From contig NZ_AOGX02000005.1 in the NCBI RefSeq assembly GCF_000332475.2, positions 1 to 50,707 of the forward strand: a DNA stretch of 50,707 bases. Direction: 5' to 3'. The position numbers were made by a program, and so were the translations under genes. How positions within the stretch are numbered: position 1 is the first letter of the stretch; the number at the start of each line of letters is the position of its first letter. The notes below the pieces were generated by a model. It was given only the letters and a program-made list of their open reading frames with translations, did no database searches and was not told the DNA's origin. Shown here one piece after another: positions 1 through 8,876 of the stretch. This stretch comes from Leptospira yanagawae serovar Saopaulo str. Sao Paulo = ATCC 700523. GTDB taxonomy: Bacteria; Spirochaetota; Leptospiria; Leptospirales; Leptospiraceae.

Positions 1-13
1 TTCTCTAAACATT

Positions 14-819
14 TCAACCATAAGATCGCTTAAACTCTGAAGGAGTCAAGTAATTCAATGAAGAGTGAAGACGCTCGTCGTTGTATTCCTTTTGGAAAAT
101 TCACTAGAGGCGTCGGTTAACTCTCTTTGATTTTTAAAGTAGTGTAGATTCAAACACTCATCTCTAAGTTTACCATTGAAACTTTCTATAAATGCATTTT
201 GTGTTGGTTTTCCTTTTTCAATAAAGTGAATTTCTATCCCCTTATCTTCTGCCCATTTCTGGAAGTCTTTGGATGTAAATTCTGTTCCATTATCCAAAAC
301 AAATGCTCTTGGAAGTCTTTCGAGGGTGTTTAAATATCTGATCAACTTTTCTGACGAAAAAGTAAACTCTGCCTGAAGTATGGTATTCTCTCTTGTTAAA
401 TACATCAATACCGTTAAAATTCTTTGCTTTCTTCCATCAATCGTCCGTTCGAAAACAAAGTCCATTGACCAAACTTCGTTTGAATTCTTAGGCAATGGTA
501 GTTGCTGTGATGATGCATTTCTTTTCTTTCGCTTCGGTTTTGTCCTTATTTTAAGCCCTTCTAAGCAATATAGTCGATATACTTTCTTATGATTGATTGT
601 CCTACCCGACCTTCTTAACCTTCGGTAAATTCGTCGATAGCCTTCCCGTTTCCATCGAAAAGCAAGTCTTCGAATTTCGTTCATTGTCTCTTCATCAATA
701 GCTTTCGGCTGATAATAATAACTTGATTTAGGAAGAAGAACAACATCTAGGCTTCTGTTTAGAGAAAGTCCCTCTTCAACTAGCAGATCAACTGCTCTCT
801 CCTTCGTTGATCTGCTCAA
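14..819 (-). pseudogene. IS3-family transposase OrfB (DDE), frameshifted near its C-terminus
   Basis: OrfB carries the rve-type DDE integrase domain that cuts and joins the IS. The three catalytic regions are readable: the first Asp in VWSMDFVFE, the second in VLDNGTEF, and the Glu in NAFIESFNGKLRDE. The frame breaks near 105-114, where this copy has 10 bases against 8 in copy 2. The intact C-terminus (stop at 14-16, as in copy 2) is replaced by about 20 unrelated residues and a stop at 55. A second pair of compensating one-base changes near 409-420 turns GIDHLTRE into a different string within the catalytic domain. The copy is therefore probably inactive unless these are sequencing errors. 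The frame opens at a TTG (817-819) just inside the end of orfA, as expected for expression by frameshifting. Confidence 0.85.
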
Positions 820-1082
820 AACTTTTTTCCCAAAACATTCTTAATTGCTTGGATTTCGAGAGCCATGTCAGCTACCAATCTTTTGAGATTTGAATTTTCC
901 TGCTCGAGTGCCTTCATCTTCTTGATTTCGCTAAGCTCCATTCCTCCATACTTGTTACGCCAGCGATAAAATGTTTGTTCAGTGATTCCGTATTTTCGTG
1001 AAAGTTCCTTGATTGGAATACCTGTTTCTGCTTCCTTTAATATCCGAAAAATCTCGCTTTCTTCTATCTTCTTTCTTGCCAT
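816..1082 (-). CDS. IS3-family transposase OrfA (HTH DNA-binding subunit)
   Basis: This 88-aa protein is the helix-turn-helix subunit of IS3-type transposases and binds the IS ends. The N-terminal half (RKKIEESEIFRILKEAE... KYGITEQTFYRWRNKYGG) is a classic InsE/IS3 HTH. The C-terminal half, EQENSNLKRLVADMALEIQAIK, is the leucine-zipper-like coiled coil followed by LGKKF at the stop. It overlaps orfB by 4 bp, and the end of the gene contains a slippery A6G run that allows a -1 fusion product OrfAB. Length is normal for the family. Confidence 0.9.
   Translation of the reverse strand: MARKKIEESEIFRILKEAETGIPIKELSRKYGITEQTFYRWRNKYGGMELSEIKKMKALEQENSNLKRLVADMALEIQAIKNVLGKKF
822..828 (-). other. 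Programmed -1 frameshift slippery site (A6G) of the IS3 element
   Basis: On the minus strand the end of orfA reads GGA AAA AAG TTT TGA. The A AAA AAG heptamer sits directly before the orfA stop and in the overlap with orfB. This is the standard IS3-family arrangement for producing the OrfAB transposase. Its role is inferred from family knowledge. Confidence 0.7.
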
Positions 1083-1228
1083 AATGCTCTCTCCTTAATA
1101 TCGGAGAAAACTAACTTAAATATCGGTGCAGTTTTTGGGGAGCAGGTCAGAGATCTTTAATTTTTTTTTGGGATGTTGATAGCCTGTTGCATTTAGGTAA
1201 TAAATTTTCTTGTAAATCTAGTTATGTT

Positions 1229-1258
1229 TTGGAAAGTTAGATCGTCTCCTTGTATTAT
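1229..1258 (+). promoter_or_regulatory. Weak candidate promoter for the metal-efflux operon
   Basis: TTGGAA (1229-1234) and TATTAT (1253-1258) are 18 bp apart, and the first start codon of the operon follows at 1273. The match is weak and the leader would be very short. No metal-regulator operator is evident. Confidence 0.25.
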
Positions 1259-1272
1259 GTTGGCTTAAAAGA

Positions 1273-1647
1273 ATGTTAAGAAAAATATTCACATCTATAT
1301 TGTTATTCGGAATATCTATCTCTGTATTCTGTAATTTCCTTGAGACATTTGATATTCAGTGCTTAAATGATGAGTTTATTTCCAAAGTAATCGATCAGGA
1401 ACATCAAAATTCGGAAGCCCCCTGTGATGGAAAAAGCCATAGCTTCGAAGATTGTTTTTGTCAGAAAGATTATTCTATCTTCGAATCGACTAAGTATTTC
1501 AAACCTGTTTTTATCGTTTTTTCCGTATCCTTTATTTCTGAAATTTCAATCTCATTAATTGACCATCTAGAATACCAAAATCCTGAGTTGGTATTTTCAG
1601 ATCTTTATTTTTCCCAACAACTAACTCAAACAAAGCTTCAAATCTGA
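1273..1647 (+). CDS. Small exported Cys-containing protein at the head of the metal-efflux operon
   Basis: I do not recognise this 124-aa protein as a named family. It begins with a hydrophobic signal-like segment (residues 1-22, KIFTSILLFGISISVFCN). A short Cys/His region follows (APCDGKSHSFEDCFCQ, about residues 49-64), then a second hydrophobic stretch around residues 79-97. Small His/Cys proteins of this shape often sit upstream of CzcC/CusC-type genes, so a periplasmic or membrane-anchored metal-related role is a reasonable inference. It lies 47 bp upstream of the TolC-like gene in the same direction, with a hairpin in between. No strong ribosome binding site precedes the ATG. Confidence 0.6.
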   Translation: MLRKIFTSILLFGISISVFCNFLETFDIQCLNDEFISKVIDQEHQNSEAPCDGKSHSFEDCFCQKDYSIFESTKYFKPVFIVFSVSFISEISISLIDHLEYQNPELVFSDLYFSQQLTQTKLQI

Positions 1648-1678
1648 TATAAAGCCCACTTCTTTCTTCGCTTTATAT
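1647..1678 (+). terminator. Intergenic hairpin between the small exported protein gene and the czcC-like gene
   Basis: ATATAAAG (1647-1654) and CTTTATAT (1671-1678) form a perfect 8-bp stem around a 16-nt loop. It starts at the stop codon of the upstream gene and ends just before the RBS of the next. It could attenuate or process the transcript, but it lacks a GC-rich stem and a T-run, so terminator function is uncertain. Confidence 0.4.
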
Positions 1679-1694
1679 TATATTGGAGTAAAAT

Positions 1695-2933
1695 ATGTTA
1701 TTATTAAGGAATGCGTTTGCGTTCAGCTTCGTCTTGACGGTACCACTATATTCTCAGTCTTTTTCTCTTGATCAGATACTGAGTATTGCCGAATCCAAAG
1801 CGGATTTAATCCTCTCTGGACAGGCGAAAGTAGAAGAAGCTGAAAATTTAAAACAAAAAGCGGGAAAATATAAGAACCCGAACATTTCTTTGGATTACGG
1901 TAGAAGACGGGCAAGTAATGAATCTGGTCCCGAATACGCATTGGGTTTAAGCCAAGACTTCTACTATCCAGGAAAGAGAGACTTGCGAATCAAAATTGCC
2001 GAAGCAAATGAAAAGTCCCTTTTAGCAGAGCTAGAACAAAGAAAGTTAGAATATAGATTCAGTGTGATTAAGTTGGTATACTCCTACTTAATCGCTTCAG
2101 AAAAGGCTTCTCACATTCAGGATAGGATCAAGCGAGTCTCTCAAATTGAATCCTTTATCGAGAAGAAAGTTTTCGTTTCTCCTGAAACAAAAGTTGAGTT
2201 GTATCTTGTACAAAATCGTTTGTTAACCCTTCAAAAGCACCTGATTGTTCTTGAGAAAAATAGATCGGTAGAATGGGAGAAGCTGAATTTTTTCTTAGGA
2301 TTTGAAAAGGAAATTTCAATTCGATCTCCTTGGCTTCAGAAAGGTAAACCTCTATCTAAAAGTGATCTTTTGTCAGCAATGATCAGTAAGAATCCTGTAT
2401 TAAAACAATCTCAGAGCAGAATCCAACAAGCAAAGGAAGAAGTAGAACTTGCAAGATTAGATAAGTATTCAGATTTTAAACTGCAAGGTTCGGTTGGGGA
2501 AGATAAGTCTGGGGTTGCCAATAGATTCTTTGACTTAGGTGTCTCGTTTGCTATACCGTCGTTGGACACTAACGAGGATGTTGTTAAGAGTATGCAAGCT
2601 AGAACCTTATCTGAGAACTATCTTCTCAATCATCAAATAAGAATCTTAACGACCAGGCTAAACTCCAGCTTAATAGAATACGATTCCATTAACAAATCCT
2701 TAGATAAATTTTCCATTTCTCTAGTATCTTCCATAGAACAAAAACTAAGTTATGCGGATAATGAATTTATCAAAGGTCGTATCAGCCTAATTAATTATTT
2801 GGAACTTGAAACACAACTTCATGAGACTCATGAAGCTATATACGACTATCAAATGCAGTTTGTAGACAACATTACCGAGATTTTGTTTCTAACTAATAAT
2901 CCTGATTTTGAAGGAGCCATCAATGTTAAGTAA
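1695..2933 (+). CDS. TolC-family outer membrane efflux protein (CzcC-like)
   Basis: The 412-aa product fits the outer membrane factor family that forms the exit duct of tripartite RND metal pumps. It has an N-terminal signal peptide (about residues 1-20, LLLRNAFAFSFVLTVPLYSQS), then long helical stretches with repeated Gln/Glu/Lys-rich segments. Typical OEP phrases are visible, such as SLDQILSIAESKADLILSG and YADNEFIKGRISLINYLELE near the C-terminus. Length is normal for CzcC. The start is supported by a GGAG at 1685-1688, seven bases before the ATG. Its last 11 bp overlap the start of the RND pump gene. Metal specificity (Cd/Zn/Co versus Cu/Ag) cannot be read from this protein. Confidence 0.88.
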   Translation: MLLLRNAFAFSFVLTVPLYSQSFSLDQILSIAESKADLILSGQAKVEEAENLKQKAGKYKNPNISLDYGRRRASNESGPEYALGLSQDFYYPGKRDLRIKIAEANEKSLLAELEQRKLEYRFSVIKLVYSYLIASEKASHIQDRIKRVSQIESFIEKKVFVSPETKVELYLVQNRLLTLQKHLIVLEKNRSVEWEKLNFFLGFEKEISIRSPWLQKGKPLSKSDLLSAMISKNPVLKQSQSRIQQAKEEVELARLDKYSDFKLQGSVGEDKSGVANRFFDLGVSFAIPSLDTNEDVVKSMQARTLSENYLLNHQIRILTTRLNSSLIEYDSINKSLDKFSISLVSSIEQKLSYADNEFIKGRISLINYLELETQLHETHEAIYDYQMQFVDNITEILFLTNNPDFEGAINVK

Positions 2934-5900
2934 AATATTAGAGTATTCGCTCAAGAATAGAAGTTTTGTAGTCATTTTTTCGTGCCTTTTGATTTCTCTC
3001 GGATTGTATTCTTTGTCGAGGGTTTCACTTGATGCATTGCCAGATATTTCCAATGTAATCGTCGAAGTGAATACGAAATCAGGTTCCTTAGACCCAGAAC
3101 TGGTAGAAAAGACAATAACTTTCTTTATCGAAACGGAGTTATCGGGAATTCCTGGTGTGGTAGATATAAGATCTTTGTCCAAGTTCGGATTATCTAATGT
3201 GGTTTTGACATTTGAAGATGGGACTGACGTCTATCGTGCGAGACAAATCGTAATGGAACGACTTCAGAATGTAAAAGATAGAATCCCACCTTGGGCTATG
3301 CCTGAATTAACACCTATTACTACAGGGCTTGGCGAGATATTGATGTATTCTGTTACTGCAAAATCTGGCTCTAAGTTAGATATGTTAGATGAATCAGAAA
3401 AACTGACGTATCTCCGAACGATACAAGATTTAAGTATAAGAAATCAAATCAGATCTAATGTGAAGAACATTGCTGAAGTGGATACAATAGGAGGGTATGC
3501 ACAAGAAATACATATTGACTTAATCCCAAATAAGTTAAAAGCACAAAGTATTAGTATTAATGAGATCGTTAATGCTCTTGATTCCGTTGGAGATAATTTT
3601 GGCGGTGGTTATATAGAGAAAAACGATGAAATGATCATCGCCAGATCTTTCGGAAGTGGATTGAAATTAGAAGAATTGAAAAAAATTCCAATCCGTCAGA
3701 ATGGTTTAGGTAATTTAGTTCGAGTAGGTGATGTCGCCGTCGTAAGAGTTCATGGAATGCAGAGGTTAGGATCAGCAACGCATAACGGAAAAGAAATCGT
3801 TCTTGGGACAGTGATGATGTTGATGGGATCGAATAGCAGGGAAACTGTAAGTGAATTGAAAGACTTTTTGGATAAGATCCAATTACCCGAAGATGTAGAG
3901 ATCAACATATTAAGCGAAAGAAGTTTTCTTGTGAATGCTACGATTGCAACGATATTTAAAAATTTAACGGAAGGTGCACTACTTGTTGTATTGATTCTTT
4001 TTCTGGCTCTGGGAAATTTCAGGGCATCCATTTTTGTAGCAATCATCATTCCTCTTTCTATGTTGTTTACCGCAATAGGGATGTATTATTTTAACATATC
4101 TGCAAATTTAATGAGCCTAGGTGCAATTGATTTTGGGTTACTCGTTGATGCCGCGATCGTTATGGTCGAGAATGTGCTTGCGAAGAGAGAAGAGTTAGGT
4201 GATAGTCCCGTTTCTGATCCAATAAAATTTGTGTTGGAAGCTTCTAGGGAAATTTTGGCACCTGTGACATCTGGTATCATTATTGTAGCAACTGTGTACG
4301 TCCCGATTCTAACTTTGGATGGAGTGGAAGGGAAGATGTTTCGTCCTATGGCAGAGGCAGTATTGTTAGCACTTGGCGGTAGTTATTTAATCACATTACT
4401 CGTTATTCCAACGTTATGTTTGTTCATAGTGAAAGGATATATCCAAAAATCTAAAAAGAACGGCAGGTTCGTTAAAATTAAGAATTTATATGTTCCTATC
4501 CTACTTTTCGGATTTAAACAGAGGCGATTTGCTTTATTAATTGCAGTTTCTTTGTTCTGTGTTTCTTGCTTAATGTTCTTTAGATTAGGTGGAGATTTTA
4601 TTCCTCAATTGAAAGAGGGAGATATGATGATTACTGTTGTTCGGGATAGTAATATCAGTTTATCCAAATCCACCGAAATGCAGAAGAAAATGGAGACTTT
4701 TTTGCGTGGATTTAAAGAAGTTGAGTATGTATTTTCAAGAACTGGAACTACCGAAGTTGCTAATGATCCAATGGGAATTTATATGTCGGATACTTTTGTT
4801 ATCCTTAAAAAGGACTCTATCGATTCTTTGATTCGAGAAAAGAACTGGAATGAATTTATAGAAAGGTTAAGGGTTCGCTTAAATGATGAATTTCCTGAGG
4901 ATGAAATATCCATTGGACAACCTGTAGAAGCAAGATTCAACGAGTTATTGGAAGGTAGTCGTGCTGATATTACATTTCGTATTTTAGGAAACGATTTAGA
5001 GACATTAATTTTACTTCAAAACGCTGCTGAAGAGAATTTGAAATCAATCGATGGAGTTGGTGATGTTGAACTTGATCCTATTTTAGCACTAAGGCATGGC
5101 AAAGTTTTGGATTTTAAGCCTGATTATGATCGTATCCTTCGATACGGTATCACCATTCAAGATTTCAACAATACATATAATGCATACCTAAGTGGTAGAA
5201 GTGTTGGCAACTACTATGAAAACGATAAAAAATTTCCTATTGTTGTGAAGCTTGCGGAAGAATACCGTGAGTCTCTTTCCGATTTAAGCCAATTGCCGAT
5301 AGGAACTCTGGATTTGGGTGCTATTTCTATGCGTGAGGTTTCTAATTATACTTTGGAAAAAAAAGTAATGACTATTTCTCGGAGTAACGGTAGGCGTTAT
5401 GCTGCGATTTCTATTAATTTGGAAAATCGTGATATGGAGAGTTTTGTTAAAGAAGCAAAGGAGAAAATTAATTCAAACCTTAGTATTCCAAATAATTATC
5501 AGGTTTTTTGGGGAGGGCAATTTAAAAACTTAGAGAAAGCAAAGTCAAAACTTGCGATCGTTGTTCCCGTTACTTTGTTCGCTATATTTTTTCTTTTACT
5601 CAAAAGTTTAAATAGTTATAAACAAGCGATTTTGGTTTATTTAAGTATACCCTTTGCAACGACAGGAGGTATCTTCGCTCTTTATTTAAGAGGAATGAAC
5701 TTTAGCATTTCAGCAGCCATTGGATTTATCGCCTTATCTGGCATTGCCATACTCAATGGAGTTGTAAAAATACATAATATAAATCAGTTACGTAAGAGAG
5801 GAATGTCTCTTAAGGAAGCTGTCCAAGAAGCTGCTGTATCGAGACTAAGACCTGTATTAATGACAGCCTTGGTTGCATCTTTAGGATTTATTCCTATGGC

Positions 5901-6030
5901 AATCGGTGAAGGATTAGGTGCGGAAGTGCAAATGCCGTTGGCAACTGTAGTCATAGGTGGGCTTGTTTCCTCCACCTTGTTAACGTTATTCCTACTTCCC
6001 GTGTTTTACGAATGGCTTGAGGAAGATTAA
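2923..6030 (+). CDS. czcA: Heavy-metal RND efflux transporter, CzcA-like inner membrane pump
   Basis: This 1036-aa protein matches the HME-RND family: an N-terminal TM helix, two large periplasmic loops and two blocks of TM helices. The proton-relay helix reads DFGLLVDAAIVMVEN (about residue 403), with the Asp and Glu residues typical of CzcA-type pumps. LPDISNV near the N-terminus and GFIALSGIAILNG in the C-terminal half are further signatures. The ATG at 2923 is preferred because AAGGAG lies at 2911-2916; the frame is open to an upstream TTG at 2908. The gene overlaps the upstream outer membrane gene by 11 bp, and no adaptor (CzcB) gene lies between or after them. The P-type ATPase gene follows 44 bp later. 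Confidence 0.92.
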   Translation: MLSKILEYSLKNRSFVVIFSCLLISLGLYSLSRVSLDALPDISNVIVEVNTKSGSLDPELVEKTITFFIETELSGIPGVVDIRSLSKFGLSNVVLTFEDGTDVYRARQIVMERLQNVKDRIPPWAMPELTPITTGLGEILMYSVTAKSGSKLDMLDESEKLTYLRTIQDLSIRNQIRSNVKNIAEVDTIGGYAQEIHIDLIPNKLKAQSISINEIVNALDSVGDNFGGGYIEKNDEMIIARSFGSGLKLEELKKIPIRQNGLGNLVRVGDVAVVRVHGMQRLGSATHNGKEIVLGTVMMLMGSNSRETVSELKDFLDKIQLPEDVEINILSERSFLVNATIATIFKNLTEGALLVVLILFLALGNFRASIFVAIIIPLSMLFTAIGMYYFNISANLMSLGAIDFGLLVDAAIVMVENVLAKREELGDSPVSDPIKFVLEASREILAPVTSGIIIVATVYVPILTLDGVEGKMFRPMAEAVLLALGGSYLITLLVIPTLCLFIVKGYIQKSKKNGRFVKIKNLYVPILLFGFKQRRFALLIAVSLFCVSCLMFFRLGGDFIPQLKEGDMMITVVRDSNISLSKSTEMQKKMETFLRGFKEVEYVFSRTGTTEVANDPMGIYMSDTFVILKKDSIDSLIREKNWNEFIERLRVRLNDEFPEDEISIGQPVEARFNELLEGSRADITFRILGNDLETLILLQNAAEENLKSIDGVGDVELDPILALRHGKVLDFKPDYDRILRYGITIQDFNNTYNAYLSGRSVGNYYENDKKFPIVVKLAEEYRESLSDLSQLPIGTLDLGAISMREVSNYTLEKKVMTISRSNGRRYAAISINLENRDMESFVKEAKEKINSNLSIPNNYQVFWGGQFKNLEKAKSKLAIVVPVTLFAIFFLLLKSLNSYKQAILVYLSIPFATTGGIFALYLRGMNFSISAAIGFIALSGIAILNGVVKIHNINQLRKRGMSLKEAVQEAAVSRLRPVLMTALVASLGFIPMAIGEGLGAEVQMPLATVVIGGLVSSTLLTLFLLPVFYEWLEED

Positions 6031-6074
6031 ACAGAATGCGAATTATTTTGCGATTATAGGTGAGGAAATTGATC

Positions 6075-8081
6075 ATGAAAGATAAATATATTCAGAAAGC
6101 TCCGGTTAAGTCTCTTTGTTGCGCAGAAGACGAAAACGAATACTCTAAAGTAGATACAAAAAGATTGAAAAACGAAACGGATAATCATGAACATGGTGAG
6201 GATAATGAGCATGATCATAGTCATCCGATAAAAATATTTTTGCCGAGTATCATCTCTCTAGTGTTATTACTCGGTGCTATTTTTTTCGATAATGTATTAA
6301 AGCCAGAATGGTTTAAAGGTTGGGTTAGGATTCTTTGGTATCTACTTTCTTATACTCCTGTTGGCTTGCCTGTATTGAAAGAAGCTGGCATTAATATTGG
6401 AAAAGGAGAAATTTTTTCTGAGTTCTTCTTAATGAGTATTGCTACGATCGGAGCATTTGCCATAGGCGAATATCCAGAAGGTGTTGCAGTCATGTTATTT
6501 TATGCCATTGGGGAGATTTTTCAAAACATAGCAGTAAAAAGGGCGAAGTCTAGCATCAAGTCTTTACTTGATCAAAGACCTGATGAAGTTACGGTGTTAA
6601 GAAATAATCTACAACAAACAGTAAAAGCAGAAAGTGTTACTATTGATGAGATTATACAACTTAAACCTGGAGAAAAGCTTGGACTTGATGGTATATTATT
6701 GTCAGAAATAACATCGTTCAACACAGCAGCTTTAACTGGTGAAAGTAAACCCGATACTAAAACAAAAGGTGATACCGTATTGGCGGGTATGATTAACCTT
6801 AATACAGTTGCCCAAGTAAAAGTAACCGCGTCATATACTGATAGTAAACTTAGTAAGATCTTGGAGTTGGTACAAAACGCTACTTCTAGGAAAGCACCTA
6901 CAGAATTACTTATTAGGAAATTCGCAAAGATTTATACACCTATTGTTGTTCTGTTAGCTATAGCAACATGTTTGCTCCCTTATTTTTTTATATCAGATTA
7001 TCAATTTAACGATTGGTTGTATCGGTCTTTGGTGTTTCTAGTTATTTCTTGCCCTTGTGCATTAGTGATAAGCATTCCTTTGGGTTACTTCGGTGGCATT
7101 GGTGCAGCTAGTCGAAACGGTATCTTGTTCAAAGGTAGTAATTTTTTAGATGCTCTTGCTAGCATTCAAAACTTAGTAATGGATAAAACTGGGACGATGA
7201 CAGAGGGAGTTTTTAAAGTTCAGGAAGTTGTTTTTAATCCAGGATTTAACCAAATTGAAATTCTAAAAATGGTAAAAGCTCTGGAAAGTCATAGTAGTCA
7301 TCCAGTAGCAACTGCTATCGTCGACTTTGTTGACTCAGTAAGTGATGAGATTTTCTTACAGAGTGTAGAGGAAATCCCTGGATATGGGTTAAAAGCTGAG
7401 GTAGATGGAAAGCAGTTATTAGTCGGGAATTTTAAGCTGATGGATAAATTTGCCATCGTTTACGACATTGATCCGAAGAATATTGTTTATACGGTCATTG
7501 CGGTCGCTTACGATAAAGAGTTTATCGGTTATATTACCATTGCTGATCGCATAAAAGAAGATGCTCAAATCACAATTGATAAGTTAAATTTGCTTGGTGT
7601 AAAATCAACAATGCTAAGTGGCGATAAAAGTACGATAGTAAAATTTGTTGCAGAAAAACTAGGCATACAGAGTGCTTTTGGGGATTTGCTTCCCGAAGAT
7701 AAAGTCAACAAGATAAAGGAAATCAAATCGAAAGGAGAAACCGTGGCTTTTGTCGGAGACGGGGTTAATGATGCACCTGTTGTAGCGTTAAGTGACGTGG
7801 GTATTGCGATGGGTGGTTTAGGAAGTGATGCCACAATTGAAACTGCTGATGTAGTAATACAAGACGACAAACCAAGTAAAATACCTCTGGCAATCAATAT
7901 CGGGAAGCAGACAAGACTGATTGTTTGGCAAAATATCATTCTGGCTTTTGTGGTAAAAGGTATTGTACTGATCTTAGGTGCAGGTGGACTGGCAACAATG
8001 TGGGAAGCTGTTTTCGCAGATGTCGGGGTTGCATTTCTAGCTATTTTGAATTCGATTAGAATGCAAATGAAAAAGTTTTAA
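6075..8081 (+). CDS. P1B-type heavy-metal transporting ATPase (CadA/ZntA-like)
   Basis: The 668-aa product is an ATP-driven efflux pump for Zn/Cd/Pb-class ions. Visible motifs include TGES (about 221-224), the metal-binding SCPCAL in TM6 (about 325-330), DKTGTMTEG with the phosphorylated Asp (about 370), the HP motif in HSSHPVATA, and GDGVNDAPV. There is no N-terminal HMA domain with GMxCxxC. Instead the N-terminus has a CC pair followed by a His-rich stretch (HEHGEDNEHDHSH), a common alternative metal-binding tail. The ATG at 6075 is chosen over the GTG at 6060 because AGGTGAGG (6058-6065) sits nine bases before it. It is the last gene of the operon and is followed by a hairpin. Confidence 0.93.
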   Translation: MKDKYIQKAPVKSLCCAEDENEYSKVDTKRLKNETDNHEHGEDNEHDHSHPIKIFLPSIISLVLLLGAIFFDNVLKPEWFKGWVRILWYLLSYTPVGLPVLKEAGINIGKGEIFSEFFLMSIATIGAFAIGEYPEGVAVMLFYAIGEIFQNIAVKRAKSSIKSLLDQRPDEVTVLRNNLQQTVKAESVTIDEIIQLKPGEKLGLDGILLSEITSFNTAALTGESKPDTKTKGDTVLAGMINLNTVAQVKVTASYTDSKLSKILELVQNATSRKAPTELLIRKFAKIYTPIVVLLAIATCLLPYFFISDYQFNDWLYRSLVFLVISCPCALVISIPLGYFGGIGAASRNGILFKGSNFLDALASIQNLVMDKTGTMTEGVFKVQEVVFNPGFNQIEILKMVKALESHSSHPVATAIVDFVDSVSDEIFLQSVEEIPGYGLKAEVDGKQLLVGNFKLMDKFAIVYDIDPKNIVYTVIAVAYDKEFIGYITIADRIKEDAQITIDKLNLLGVKSTMLSGDKSTIVKFVAEKLGIQSAFGDLLPEDKVNKIKEIKSKGETVAFVGDGVNDAPVVALSDVGIAMGGLGSDATIETADVVIQDDKPSKIPLAINIGKQTRLIVWQNIILAFVVKGIVLILGAGGLATMWEAVFADVGVAFLAILNSIRMQMKKF

Positions 8082-8104
8082 ACAAATAACTCTTTAACGT
8101 ATAT

Positions 8105-8134
8105 ATCTCTCTCTTTCTTAATCAGGAGAGAGAT
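8105..8134 (+). terminator. Probable terminator of the metal-efflux operon
   Basis: ATCTCTCTC (8105-8113) and GAGAGAGAT (8126-8134) form a perfect 9-bp stem with a 12-nt loop, 24 bp after the ATPase stop codon. The trailing sequence is AT-rich without a clean T-run. The position supports a terminator role. Confidence 0.55.
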
Positions 8135-8183
8135 TTCAAATTAACAATGATTGAAAAATTGTAGATTACCTTCTCAGATCAGA

Positions 8184-8428
8184 TCATAGAACCATTTCCA
8201 CTTTTATAAATTCTTTTGCATCTTCTTCACCAAAAATATCCAAAAACATAAGTTCATTTTTATAAGGAAATCGGAGGTGGAAGCTTAAAAATGGACAAAA
8301 TCTTTTTTCCATAAGAATGGTATTTATTAAATCCTTTGAATGAATATCCACATTTATAAAGGAAAAGGAGTAGCTATTCTTCAATTCTATTACATCCTCG
8401 AAGTTATCTTTGATTGTTTTCTATTCAT
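8184..8428 (-). pseudogene. Frameshifted small CPF-motif protein of a mercury/metal-resistance type cluster
   Basis: An ATG at 8426-8428 with a good RBS (AAGGAG, revcomp of 8430-8435) starts MNRKQSK. That frame stops at once, while the following frame stays open to 8184 and encodes NFEDVIELKNSYSFSF... MEKRFCPFLSFHLRF... GEEDAKEFIK. The CPFLSFxLRF core and the acidic C-terminus resemble small proteins commonly found beside MerR/MerT genes (recalled resemblance, not searched). A one-base frameshift near 8400 is the simplest explanation. It lies just downstream of the MerT-like remnant on the same strand, so the two were probably one operon. Function in the intact form is not known to me. Confidence 0.5.
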
Positions 8429-8443
8429 TCTCCTTCTTTGAAT

Positions 8444-8755
8444 TCAAGTCTTCCGAAGTATAAGGATATAGGAAACTGGCAGGGAAAGGTCTGTTTTTAT
8501 TTTGACAGTTTTTTGAAATAAATTGGTTTTCGCTTCAGGCTTACAGGAACAGTCAACTGAACAAGATTTACCTAATTTCCGTTTGAATACCCAAGCACCT
8601 AGCAAAAGCAAAGAAATCAGAATTCTAAGTATTCCAATTTATTCTGATAACAAAAATAGCCAGGTTAATGAGGATATTCCTAGTAATGCAAAAAATACTG
8701 GAGCAAGGCAACAAAACCCACGTAAACCTATTCTTAAAATTCCGAATTATTTAAT
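8444..8755 (-). pseudogene. MerT-like mercuric transport membrane protein, remnant
   Basis: Read on the minus strand, 8755-8444 gives GFCCLAPVFFALLGISSLTWLFLLSE, then a stop (TAA at 8639-8641). The same frame continues as IGILRILISLLLLGAWVFKR and KSCSVDCSCKPE. The CC at the start of the first TM helix, three hydrophobic segments and a Cys-rich tail are the MerT pattern. Family knowledge: MerT carries Hg(II) across the inner membrane to MerA. One internal stop and a missing N-terminus (a stop directly precedes 8755) mark it as a pseudogene. A 103-codon plus-strand frame at 8523-8834 is its shadow. Identification rests on motif pattern only. Confidence 0.5.
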
Positions 8756-8876
8756 TAAAGCTAAAAGTCTATTTTCTAAGGTCATTATTCCAATTTTCCA
8801 TTTATTGAATTTTTACCTCATTCTAAACGATTGATTATACTCCACTGTCAATAGAGAACTTATAAAAAAAGGATAA

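Larger units (their letters stand above)
1..1149 (-). mobile_element. IS3-family insertion sequence, copy 1 (outer end cut by window edge)
   Basis: The element encodes the usual IS3 pair of overlapping orfA and orfB on the minus strand. Its orfA-side terminal inverted repeat lies at 1127-1149 and, read inward, begins TGACCTGCTCCCC. The matching outer end is seen in copy 2 at 50091 (TGACCTGCCCCCA), so about 40 bp of this copy lie outside the window. Copy 1 differs from copy 2 only near 105-114 and near 409-420. The first difference is a 2-bp length change that frameshifts orfB. Bases just outside the two visible ends (CAG at 50088-50090, GAG at 1150-1152) do not form a perfect duplication. Confidence 0.9.

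Noticed and set aside
8523..8834. 103-codon plus-strand open frame
   Set aside because: It starts at TTG without RBS and its composition is odd. The opposite strand reads as a MerT-like membrane protein, so this is a shadow.
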